Shown piece after piece: positions 17,214 through 24,571 of a stretch of DNA of 64,000 nucleotides; position 1 is the stretch's first letter, and the number at the start of each line of letters is the position of its first letter. The notes beneath the pieces were generated by a model, which ran no database searches, was not told the DNA's origin, and saw only the letters and a list, made by a program, of their open reading frames with translations. The DNA lies in the NCBI GenBank assembly GCA_024275825.1, contig JAJRYK010000020.1, forward strand, positions 62,001-126,000, written 5' to 3'. A program made the position numbers and the translations under genes. The DNA is from Alphaproteobacteria bacterium. Its GTDB lineage: Bacteria > Pseudomonadota > Alphaproteobacteria > Micavibrionales > Micavibrionaceae.

Positions 17214-18102
17214 CGGCCTGCCCTTCGTTTTGGACGCGCTTTATAATGGCGCGCGCTTTATCCGCTTCACCGACCAGTTCGGATAGCGCCGGAAAATCCT
17301 GATCCCATTCAATTAGCGTCGGCACCACGCCGATTGTGCGCACGGCGTGCTCATATAAATCCCAGACATCTTTTTTGACCGGGCGGTTATGCGTGTCGAC
17401 CAAAATTGTGCTGCCGCTTTCGGTTTCGCGCTCCGTATGGCCCGCCAGATGCATCTCGCCTACGGCGCTGGCATTAATATTGTCAATATATTCAAAGGGA
17501 TCTAGTCCATGATTAACCGATTGAACAAAGATGTTGTTAATGTCCAGAAGAATTCCGCAACCGGTCGTTTAGGAAAGGGTGTTCATCAGCTCATATTCGG
17601 TCATTTCATTAGTGTTAAAAGCCATATAGGTCGATGGGTTTTCAACCAGAATGGTGCGCCCGAAATATGCCTGTGTTTGTTCGATATTGCGGCAGAGCCG
17701 CTCCAGCGTTTCTTTATTATAAGGCAGCGGGAGTAAATCATTTAAATGTGCATTGCCGCTGGCGCTCCAGGAGGCGTGGTCAGAAATGCTAAAGGGCTGG
17801 AAAATATCGATCAGCTCTTTAAAGCGCCGTAAATGCTCTTCGCTAACCGGCTGATCAGAGCCGAGCGAGAGGCCTACTGCATGCAGGCTGAGCTGAAATT
17901 TCTTGCGGAATTCTGAGAGGAAATGGCGGTGTGCGCCGCCGCCAAAATAATTCTCTGGATGAACCTCTATCCATCCTAAATTTAAATCTGTCTCCAGCGC
18001 CTCTTCGTAGTAAGGATGTCGAAGGCCGATTCCCACCGGCTCCTCAGGGAGGGTTGCCGGTGGGAATGAACCATATGCATGTTCGTTTGAACAGCGCTGC
18101 AT
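17200..18102 (-). pseudogene. bufB: BufB (DUF692, MNIO oxygenase) interrupted by an in-frame TAA
   Basis: Read straight through, this frame gives a complete about 300-codon DUF692 multinuclear iron oxygenase of the MbnB/BufB type. One TAA at 17571-17569 splits it into a 177-residue N-terminal part and a 122-codon remainder in the same frame. Family motifs are intact on both sides: VHPENYFGGG, LSLHAVGLSLGSDQP and VENPSTYMAF before the stop; TGCGILLDINNIFVQS and GEMHLAGHTERE after it. No frameshift is needed. Metal ligands come from both halves, so neither part alone should be active. A single base change from CAA, GAA or AAA would explain it; a sequencing error is possible. The N-terminus overlaps an 11-bp-stem hairpin. 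Confidence 0.85.
18030..18066 (-). repeat. 11-bp-stem hairpin at the start of bufB
   Basis: A perfect inverted repeat (TTCCCACCGGC, 15-base loop, GCCGGTGGGAA) lies in the first codons of the annotated bufB frame, just after bufA. On the coding strand the loop contains CCCTCCCTGAGGA, like the head of the repeats at 6421. A possible GTG start (PVGIGLRHP, where family similarity begins) lies in the 3' arm just after GAGGAG. It may separate high expression of the peptide gene from low expression of the enzyme genes, or be a repeat insertion lengthening the N-terminus. Confidence 0.65.
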
Positions 18103-18111
18103 TGTTTTATT

Positions 18112-18459
18112 TTAGTGCTTTTTCATCATGTCGTCGGCCATGCCTTCGGCTTTACCAACGGCGCCTTTAACTGCGTCAGGCGCAGCTGTTTCGCCGGGCG
18201 CTATTGTAGAACCGCCTGCAAGCTTGTCACATGTACCGGCTGGTAGGGCTACCCATTCATTCGCGCTGCCATCAACTTTGGCGTAGCCTGCACATGAGTG
18301 CGATTTATCAGCGCTGGCACAGTCATTGTGACCGGCTTTGACAACGCCGTAGCATTTTTCTTTGTCTTTTGACATTGCTTCAGCCGTGCCAACGCCACCG
18401 GCGATTGTTAAAGCAACAGCGCTTGCGAGCAATGTGTTTACTGTTTTTCTTGAAACCAT
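18112..18459 (-). CDS. bufA: BufA, DUF2282 bufferin precursor peptide
   Basis: A 115-residue exported peptide of the DUF2282 family. The signal peptide is about residues 1-28 (cleavage after AEA). The core holds four cysteines, C36 (EKCYGVV), C47 (HNDCA), C56 (SHSCAGYA) and C77 (PAGTC), the class hallmark; a low-complexity Ala/Gly-rich tail follows. Bufferins are ribosomal peptides whose cysteines are modified by the DUF692-DUF2063 enzyme pair and which bind copper in the periplasm. AAGGAG lies eight bases before the ATG. It is the first gene of bufA-bufB-bufC-doxX, with a sigma-F-type promoter about 55 bases upstream. bufB starts nine bases after its stop. Confidence 0.88.
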   Translation of the reverse strand: MVSRKTVNTLLASAVALTIAGGVGTAEAMSKDKEKCYGVVKAGHNDCASADKSHSCAGYAKVDGSANEWVALPAGTCDKLAGGSTIAPGETAAPDAVKGAVGKAEGMADDMMKKH

Positions 18460-18514
18460 GAGGTTCTCTCCTTAGATTAAGTTGATTATGTTTTAAAGTG
18501 TAGTTACTGCTCAT

Positions 18515-18540
18515 TTCGAGCAATGCGGGTGAATGGTTAC
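18515..18540 (-). promoter_or_regulatory. ECF sigma-F-type promoter of the bufferin operon
   Basis: On the minus strand GTAACC (18540-18535) and CGAA (18518-18515) are separated by exactly 16 bases. As I recall it, this is the GTAACC-N16-CGAA promoter of the Caulobacter ECF factor SigF, which controls heavy-metal-induced bufferin operons there. The expected start point falls about 50 bases before the bufA ATG, leaving a leader with a strong AAGGAG site. No ECF sigma or anti-sigma gene lies in this window. Confidence 0.75.
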
Positions 18541-18593
18541 ACAGCTTGATAAAAAAATGGAGTCTAATTTGAATTTTTTTGATGACATGCGTT

Positions 18594-19511
18594 ATGCAAC
18601 TATTTGAAACATATGAAAATATTAAGGCTGACACGCAGGGGTGTGTCCTGGTGATTGGCAACTTTGATGGGGTGCATCGTGGTCATAGGGCGCTGATTGA
18701 GTGTGCGAAAACACTGGCGGCGCGCGATGGCTTGTTAGTCGGAGTGCTAACATTTGAGCCTCACCCGCGTGCTTTATTTCGCCCTGATGAGCCTGCTTTT
18801 CGTATCACCTCATCGGCGATAAAGGCCCGCCGGCTACAGGAGGAGGGTGTTGATATGCTCTTTTCGCTGCCCTTCGATTGGGACTTTGCCAGCCAAGCGG
18901 CCGAGGGTTTTGTACAAAATATTTTGCTAAATGGTCTAAAGCCCGCTCATGTCATTGTCGGCTATGATTTCCGCTTTGGCCAGATGCGCAAGGGCGATCC
19001 CGGGACGATCAAGGCCGCTGGCCTGCCTGTCACCATCATTGATGAGATCGGTGATGAGGGCGGTAAATACTCCTCTAGCACTATTCGTCAACATTTATGT
19101 CATGGCCATATAGATAAGGCGAATGACCTTTTAGGCTGGGACTGGTTCATTGAGGGGCGCGTAGAGCAGGGCGATCAACGTGGCCGCGATATCGGTTACC
19201 CCACCGCAAATTTCCCGCTGGGCGACAGTATCCACCCCGCCTACGGCGTTTACGCCGCCCGTGTGCAAATTGAGGGTGAAGATGAATGGCGCGCCGCCGC
19301 CATCAATATCGGCATCCGCCCCATGTTCGAAATCCCCGAAGCGCAAATGGAGGCCTATATCCTCGATTTCGATCAAGATATCTACGGTAAAATTTTGCGC
19401 GTTCAACCTGTAGAGTTTCTGCGCGGCGAAGCGAAGTTTGATAGCCTGGAAGAATTGATTGCGCAAATGGATAAGGATTGTGCAAAGGCGCGCGAGATAT
19501 TGAGCGCTTGA
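18594..19511 (+). CDS. ribF: Bifunctional riboflavin kinase/FAD synthetase
   Basis: A 305-residue enzyme making FMN from riboflavin and then FAD. The N-terminal FAD-synthetase nucleotidyltransferase domain has GNFDGVHRGHRAL, the EPHPRALF motif, VGYDFRFG and YSSSTIRQHL. The C-terminal riboflavin-kinase domain has GRDIGYPTANF, the metal/flavin-binding loop, followed by YGVYAARV and AAINIGIRPMF. Upstream in-frame TTG (18579) and ATG (18582) exist; ATG 18594 fits the family N-terminus best, though no clear ribosome site favours any of them. It is 33 bases ahead of ileS, the usual order. Confidence 0.92.
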   Translation: MQLFETYENIKADTQGCVLVIGNFDGVHRGHRALIECAKTLAARDGLLVGVLTFEPHPRALFRPDEPAFRITSSAIKARRLQEEGVDMLFSLPFDWDFASQAAEGFVQNILLNGLKPAHVIVGYDFRFGQMRKGDPGTIKAAGLPVTIIDEIGDEGGKYSSSTIRQHLCHGHIDKANDLLGWDWFIEGRVEQGDQRGRDIGYPTANFPLGDSIHPAYGVYAARVQIEGEDEWRAAAINIGIRPMFEIPEAQMEAYILDFDQDIYGKILRVQPVEFLRGEAKFDSLEELIAQMDKDCAKAREILSA

Positions 19512-19544
19512 TTTCTCTGTGATCGATAGCCATAGTACTTTCCC

Positions 19545-22379
19545 ATGACAAAAGAGCTTAAAGACAAATATAAAGACACCGTTTTCCTGCCGAAGACTGA
19601 TTTTCCTATGCGTGGCGGGTTGCCAGTCAAGGAGCCTGAGATTCTGGCCAAATGGCAGGATATGGATCTGTATGGCGAAATGCGCAAAAGCGCGGCGGGC
19701 AAGCCGAAATGGGTTTTGCATGATGGGCCGCCTTATGCCAATGGCGATATTCATATGGGCCATGCGGTGAATAAAATCCTCAAAGATGTGACGGTCAAAA
19801 GCTGGCAGATGATGGGCTATGATGCGCCCTATGTGCCGGGCTGGGATTGTCATGGCTTGCCGATTGAGTGGAAGATCGAGGAGCAATATCGCGCGAAAGG
19901 TCTGGATAAAGACGATGTTGATATTATCAAATTCCGCGATGAGTGCCGCCAGTTTGCCAAAGAATGGGCTGATATTCAAAGCGCGCAGTTCGAGCGTTTG
20001 GGCGTAACCGGTGATTGGGGTAATCCGTATCTGACCATGCACACCCGCGCCGAAGGCAAGATCGTGCGCGAGATTCACAAATTCGCCATGAATGGCGGCC
20101 TATATATCGGCGCAAAACCCGTCATGTGGTCTGTGGTGGAAAAAACCGCACTGGCCGAAGCGGAGGTGGAATATAAAGAGCATAAATCCGTCACGATCTG
20201 GGTAAAGTTTCCAGTGAGGGAAACGAATGTTGAGCTGCTTAAAGGCGCCTCCATCGTCATATGGACGACGACCCCATGGACCATGCCGTCTAACCGTGCG
20301 CTGGGTTTTGGTGAAGGAATTGAATATGGCGTGTATGAGATTAAGGCCGTGGCCGAAGATGGCCGCGCGCAGGTTGGTGATAAAATAGCTGTCGCGACCT
20401 CGTTGGTTGAGGACGTAATGAAAAGCGCGAAGGTGGAAGAGCATATCTGTCTCGGCACTTTTAATGGCGTAGATGTCGCGGGCACAATCTGTCAGCATCC
20501 GCTGAATGGCCAAGGTTATGATTTCGACGTACCGCTCCTCGCTGGTGATTTTGTCACCGATGAAGCGGGTACAGGCTTTGTTCACATCGCCCCCGGCCAC
20601 GGCGCGGATGACTTTTACTTGGGCACCGCCAATGGGATTGAAGTCACCGATAACGTCGCTGATGACGGAAAATTACGCGATCACGTGCCGCTGTTTGCCG
20701 GGCTTGAGGTCTATACCCAAGAGGGTAAAATGGGCCCTGGTAACTTTGCGCCGCTTAAGGCAATTGATGAGGCTGGGAACCTGCTCGCGAAGGGCTCGCT
20801 GCGTCACGAATACCCGCACTCATGGCGCTCAAAGGCACCGATCATTTTTCGCACGACCCCGCAATGGTTTATCTCGATGGACACCAACGATTTGCGTCAA
20901 AAGGCGCTGGAGCAAATTGATAGCACGGTGTGGGTGCCCGCGAAGGGGCGTCAGCGTATCACCGCGATGATCGAGCAGCGCCCGGATTGGTGTATCTCGC
21001 GCCAGCGCGCCTGGGGCGTGCCGATTGCGCTGTTCGTGCATAAGGAAACCGGTGAGATCTTGCGCGATGAAGCGGTGCTGGACCACATTGCTGATACGTT
21101 TGAAGAAGAGGGCGCGGATGCTTGGTGGGCGCGTGATGCGGATTATTTCCTGGGGCGTGAATATAGCGCCGAGGATTACGATCAAGTGTTCGATATCGTC
21201 GATGTCTGGTTTGAATCCGGCTCTACGCATGCCTTTGTGGTGGGTGATGACGAAACCTGGCCGTGTTATAAGGGCGTGGAGAAAATTGATCTGTACCTCG
21301 AGGGATCTGACCAGCATCGTGGCTGGTTCCATTCTTCCTTGCTGGAAAGCGTTGGCACAACTGGCGAAGCGCCCTATAAATGCGTGCTGACCCACGGGTT
21401 TGTGCTGGATGATAAGGGCTATAAAATGTCGAAATCAGAGGGCAATGTTGTTGATCCGCTCAAAGTGATGGAAGATTCTGGCGCGGATATTCTGCGCCTC
21501 TGGACGATGACCTCTGATTTCGCTGATGATATTCGCATCGGCAAGGACACCATTAAACAAACGGGCGATCTTTATCGCCGCATTCGCAATACGCTGCGCT
21601 TTTTGTTGGGCTCGATCGATGGGTTTAGCGCCGATGAAGCGGTTGATCTAGGCGATCTTTCTGCCCTTCCAGAGCTGGAGCAACTCATCCTGCATCGCCT
21701 TTATGAAGTTGATCAAAAAATGCGTGCGCATATTGAGGCATTTGAGTTTCTAAAGCTCGCCAAGATGCTCCATGATTTTTGTAACGAAGATCTCTCTGCC
21801 TTTTATTTCGACATCCGCAAGGACCGCCTTTATTGCGATGCGCCGGATATGTTTGAGCGCCGCGCCTGCCGCACAGTGATGGCGGAGATTTTCAGCTGCC
21901 TTACCGCCTGGCTCGCACCGATCTTGAGCTTCACGGCCGAAGAAGCCTGGGCGCAAAAGCCGGAGGGTGTGTTTGAAGATGCCGTCAGTGTCCATCTGCG
22001 TGAATTTCCCGATGTGCCTGCGAAATGGCAAAATGATGAGCTGGCGGAGAAATGGGCGAAGATTAAGCTCGTGCGTAAATCGGTGCTCGAAGCGATCGAG
22101 CCGCTGCGGGCAAGCAAAGAGCTTGGTTCATCGTTGGAGGCTAAGCCGATCATCACGACGGATTCTGAGGCTGTAAAATCTATCGCTAATGACCTCGCTG
22201 ATGTCTGTATCGTCTCTAATGTAGACATCAAAGATGGTGCGCCCTTTGTAGAGATCGAAAAAGCCGAGGGCGAAAAATGCGTCCGCTGCTGGAAAGTCTT
22301 GCCAGAGGTCGGCGCGCAGGAAGAGGGCTTGTGTAACCGTTGCAGTGATACCGTTGAAGGGCGCAGAGAAGCAGCTTAA
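19545..22379 (+). CDS. ileS: Isoleucyl-tRNA synthetase
   Basis: A 944-residue class I synthetase. The HIGH-type motif is HMGH at residues 70-73 (PPYANGDIHMGHA), and KMSKS is at 627-631. The CP1 editing domain lies between about residues 190 and 390 (TTPWTMPSNRALGF, TAPGHG-like VHIAPGHGADD). The C-terminal zinc site CVRCWKV...CNRC is at about 907-932, so this is the bacterial type with a C-terminal zinc finger (IleS1). The start is ATG 19545. No T-box or other leader element is seen in the 33-base gap after ribF. Confidence 0.97.
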   Translation: MTKELKDKYKDTVFLPKTDFPMRGGLPVKEPEILAKWQDMDLYGEMRKSAAGKPKWVLHDGPPYANGDIHMGHAVNKILKDVTVKSWQMMGYDAPYVPGWDCHGLPIEWKIEEQYRAKGLDKDDVDIIKFRDECRQFAKEWADIQSAQFERLGVTGDWGNPYLTMHTRAEGKIVREIHKFAMNGGLYIGAKPVMWSVVEKTALAEAEVEYKEHKSVTIWVKFPVRETNVELLKGASIVIWTTTPWTMPSNRALGFGEGIEYGVYEIKAVAEDGRAQVGDKIAVATSLVEDVMKSAKVEEHICLGTFNGVDVAGTICQHPLNGQGYDFDVPLLAGDFVTDEAGTGFVHIAPGHGADDFYLGTANGIEVTDNVADDGKLRDHVPLFAGLEVYTQEGKMGPGNFAPLKAIDEAGNLLAKGSLRHEYPHSWRSKAPIIFRTTPQWFISMDTNDLRQKALEQIDSTVWVPAKGRQRITAMIEQRPDWCISRQRAWGVPIALFVHKETGEILRDEAVLDHIADTFEEEGADAWWARDADYFLGREYSAEDYDQVFDIVDVWFESGSTHAFVVGDDETWPCYKGVEKIDLYLEGSDQHRGWFHSSLLESVGTTGEAPYKCVLTHGFVLDDKGYKMSKSEGNVVDPLKVMEDSGADILRLWTMTSDFADDIRIGKDTIKQTGDLYRRIRNTLRFLLGSIDGFSADEAVDLGDLSALPELEQLILHRLYEVDQKMRAHIEAFEFLKLAKMLHDFCNEDLSAFYFDIRKDRLYCDAPDMFERRACRTVMAEIFSCLTAWLAPILSFTAEEAWAQKPEGVFEDAVSVHLREFPDVPAKWQNDELAEKWAKIKLVRKSVLEAIEPLRASKELGSSLEAKPIITTDSEAVKSIANDLADVCIVSNVDIKDGAPFVEIEKAEGEKCVRCWKVLPEVGAQEEGLCNRCSDTVEGRREAA

Positions 22380-22385
22380 AAAAGC

Positions 22386-23018
22386 CTATCCCTTCTTTGT
22401 CTTTTTCAACATCACCCGGATATGCGGCTTGCCGGTTTTTTCTTCATATTTCTCGTAATATTGTTGGTGGTAATCTTCGCCTAGCCAGAAGGTACTTTCA
22501 GGCTCTAGCGTTGTAACGATGGGTTTTTCCCAGACCTTATCGGCCTCAACTTTATCAATCGTATTTTGCGCTTTTTCCTTTTCCGCCTCATCCGCATAGA
22601 AAATGACGGAGCGATATTGCGTCCCAACATCAACGCCTTGCCGGTTTAGCTGCGTTGGGTCATGCGCCTTGGTCAGAAAAAATTTGATGATCGTCTCGTA
22701 TGAGGTTTTTTCGGGATCAAATGTGACCTCCACCACCTCCGCATGGCCGGTCTTGCCCGTCGTGATATCGCGGTAGCCGGGATTATCCAGCGCGCCGCCC
22801 ATATAACCAACGCGGGTGAACAGCACGCCGTCAATGGCGCGATATTCGCTTTCTGTGCACCAAAAACAGCCGCCGCCCAGCACAAGGGCGGGGTATCCTT
22901 CGGGTTTTGTCTCCATCAAATCTGCTCCATTCTCCATGGCGGCGTTTGATCGCCCTGTGATAAACTGAGCGCCAAAAATGGTGGCGGCGATCACGGCGAG
23001 GGCAACGAAAATGCGCAT
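22386..23018 (-). CDS. msrA: Peptide methionine sulfoxide reductase MsrA, with N-terminal anchor or signal
   Basis: A 210-residue enzyme reducing the S-epimer of methionine sulfoxide. The active-site motif GGGCFWCTES has the catalytic Cys at residue 51. YRDITTGKTGHAEVVEV, DVGTQYRSVIF and the C-terminal EDYHQQYYEK are present. An N-terminal hydrophobic segment (about residues 2-20) indicates export to the periplasm or membrane anchoring, unlike cytosolic MsrA. It converges with ileS, six bases apart. A sigma-F-type promoter motif lies 45-70 bases upstream, suggesting induction with the bufferin operon under metal or oxidative stress. Confidence 0.94.
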   Translation of the reverse strand: MRIFVALAVIAATIFGAQFITGRSNAAMENGADLMETKPEGYPALVLGGGCFWCTESEYRAIDGVLFTRVGYMGGALDNPGYRDITTGKTGHAEVVEVTFDPEKTSYETIIKFFLTKAHDPTQLNRQGVDVGTQYRSVIFYADEAEKEKAQNTIDKVEADKVWEKPIVTTLEPESTFWLGEDYHQQYYEKYEEKTGKPHIRVMLKKTKKG

Positions 23019-23062
23019 GGTTTATTATCCTTTTGTAATGACATAGACTGCTTATCTATAAA

Positions 23063-23088
23063 TTCGAGACTAGCGCAGAAAGTGTTAC
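23063..23088 (-). promoter_or_regulatory. ECF sigma-F-type promoter of msrA (one mismatch)
   Basis: On the minus strand GTAACA (23088-23083), then exactly 16 bases, then CGAA (23066-23063). It differs from the bufA promoter motif by one base in the -35 element and has the same spacing. It lies immediately beside the divergent amidase start codon at 23089. It suggests msrA and the bufferin operon answer to the same ECF sigma factor. Confidence 0.6.
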
Positions 23089-23811
23089 ATGCAAATCACG
23101 TCCCATTCATCACCAAATTTTAATGAGCGCAGGGGCGGCGCGACGCCCTCAATGATTGTGCTGCATTATACGGGCATGAAAACGGCGAAGGGCGCGCTGG
23201 ATAGGCTCTGTGACCCGGCGGCGGAGGTCAGTGCGCATTATTTTATCGATGAGGATGGGGTGTGTTTGCAGCTGGTTGATGATGATAAGCGCGCTTGGCA
23301 TGCTGGCGCGTCTTATTGGGCTGGCGAAACGGATATTAATTCGCATTCTATCGGCATAGAGATCGTCAATCCCGGTCATGAGTTCGGTTACCAACCATTT
23401 CCTGAAAAACAACTCACCACCCTTGCTGCGCTATGTAAGATTAAAATAGAGGAATGGAGCATTTCTCCGGCGAGCATTTTGGCCCATTCTGATATCACCC
23501 CCGCCCGCAAGCAAGATCCCGGCGAGCTGTTCCCTTGGCAGCGCCTGGCTGAACAAGACATAGGTCTATGGCCCGCGCCGCAAGAGATGGATGTTGAGGC
23601 GGCGGTGGATCTGGTGAATAATCAGGATGCGCTGCACGAGCTTTTTGTAAGTTTTGGCTATAATCCGATGGGGGATTTTGGTGATATTGTTACTGCTTTC
23701 CATCGCCGCTATGCGCCGGGTACCTTCAAAAAGGGCGCTGATCCCGCCAGTCCAACTGCTGAAACGGTTGCCAAGCTCTTGTCTTTGTTGCGTTTGCATC
23801 ACGAAACTTGA
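23089..23811 (+). CDS. N-acetylmuramoyl-L-alanine amidase, AmpD/AmiD type
   Basis: A 240-residue zinc amidase (Amidase_2 fold) cleaving the bond between MurNAc and L-Ala. Zinc ligands are His26 (MIVLHYTGM), and the His and Asp of AHSDITPARKQDPG near residue 140; SAHYFIDEDG and HSIGIEIVNPG are also present. A C-terminal helical segment (about 190-238, FVSFGYNPMG... AFHRRYAPG) resembles a peptidoglycan-binding domain. There is no signal peptide, so a cytoplasmic AmpD-like role in recycling anhydro-muropeptides is more likely than a secreted one. Confidence 0.88.
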   Translation: MQITSHSSPNFNERRGGATPSMIVLHYTGMKTAKGALDRLCDPAAEVSAHYFIDEDGVCLQLVDDDKRAWHAGASYWAGETDINSHSIGIEIVNPGHEFGYQPFPEKQLTTLAALCKIKIEEWSISPASILAHSDITPARKQDPGELFPWQRLAEQDIGLWPAPQEMDVEAAVDLVNNQDALHELFVSFGYNPMGDFGDIVTAFHRRYAPGTFKKGADPASPTAETVAKLLSLLRLHHET

Positions 23812-23889
23812 ACTCTTTTGCGATTTCCGTCATATTACCACCATATTTCAAAAGACTGGATGGCCGCTTTTTTGAAGGATAGTGGTTTT

Positions 23890-24358
23890 AAAAGACCTTC
23901 GGGGATTTTAAAATTGTACCGAGCAAGTGCGAGGCGCCCGTTAGGGCGATCTTTTTAAAGGAGAGGAAAGTCCGGGCTTCATGGAAAAACGGTGCCGGGT
24001 AACGCCCGGGCAGGTCTTTTGGGCCTGACAGATAGTGCAGCAGAGAGGAGACCGCCTCATTTATGAGGTAAGGGTGAAAGGGTGTGGTAAGAGCGCACCG
24101 GGCTTTTGGTAACAAAAGTTGCAAGGCAAACCTCACCGGAAGCAAGCTTAAATAGGGATCGCATATGAGGGTTTCCGCCTCGCGATCCGGGTAGAGCGCT
24201 AGAGATATGTGGCAACGCATATCGCAGATGAATGGCCATCCCGCTTTCGCAGCTTTGCTGCTTCAGCGTGGCAGGCACTCTTTTCGAAGAGTAAGGCTTG
24301 TCACGCCGTAGCCCCGTAAGGGGCGTAGGCGGAACAAAACCCGGCTTATAGGTCTTTT
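23890..24358 (+). ncRNA. rnpB: RNase P RNA (bacterial type A)
   Basis: The catalytic RNA of RNase P, which matures tRNA 5' ends. The universal core GAGGAAAGTCCGGGCTTC begins near 23962 and the 3' consensus AACAAAACCCGGCTTATAGG near 24332; CAGATGAATGG precedes the 3' domain. The ends are set by a perfect P1 pairing, AAAAGACCT (23890-23898) with AGGTCTTTT (24350-24358). At about 469 nt it is longer than usual (about 380-420), because an about 65-base segment with a GCAGC/GCTGC hairpin (24241-24269) sits between the conserved GATGAATG and the last hairpin. A strong terminator follows. Confidence 0.95.
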
Positions 24359-24374
24359 GAATTATACTATGATC

Positions 24375-24404
24375 AGCCGTCAGGGAGACCTGGCGGCTTT
24401 TCTT
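24375..24404 (+). terminator. Rho-independent terminator of rnpB
   Basis: A 10-bp stem (AGCCGTCAGG with CCTGGCGGCT, one G-U pair), a GAGA loop and a following T-rich run (TTTTCTTTTCT), placed 16 bases after the mature rnpB end. Confidence 0.85.
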
Positions 24405-24502
24405 TTCTGTGGCTAACTCTCTCTCAAATCGCCGGATTCATTGACGATTCTTGCGGTGCTATGGTATTTCTTAAAGGGTCGGACTGGCATTCTGCTGGTT
24501 TT

Positions 24503-24532
24503 TTGAATTCTCGCCCAGTTTTATTCTATACT
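24503..24532 (+). promoter_or_regulatory. Candidate sigma-70 promoter of the dcw cluster
   Basis: TTGAAT (24503-24508), 18 bases, TATACT (24527-24532), in the 210-base gap between rnpB and rsmH. It is the best match in that gap and is 40 bases ahead of the chosen rsmH start. No mraZ gene and no obvious MraZ-box array (TGGG-type direct repeats) is present here. Confidence 0.35.
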
Positions 24533-24571
24533 TACCGTTTCGAAATCACTTTTTCTAGTGGAGTCAGATAT

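Noticed and set aside
17200-17454. 84-codon frame as an independent small gene
   Set aside because: It is in the same frame as the N-terminal bufB part and is the C-terminal third of the DUF692 domain; it is the tail of the interrupted gene.
17455-17568. Frameshift as the cause of the bufB break
   Set aside because: Translation across the gap stays in one frame and restores family motifs; only one stop codon is needed.
19131-20078. 315-codon open frame antisense to ribF/ileS
   Set aside because: Spans two firmly identified genes; its sequence is the mirror of their codon bias.
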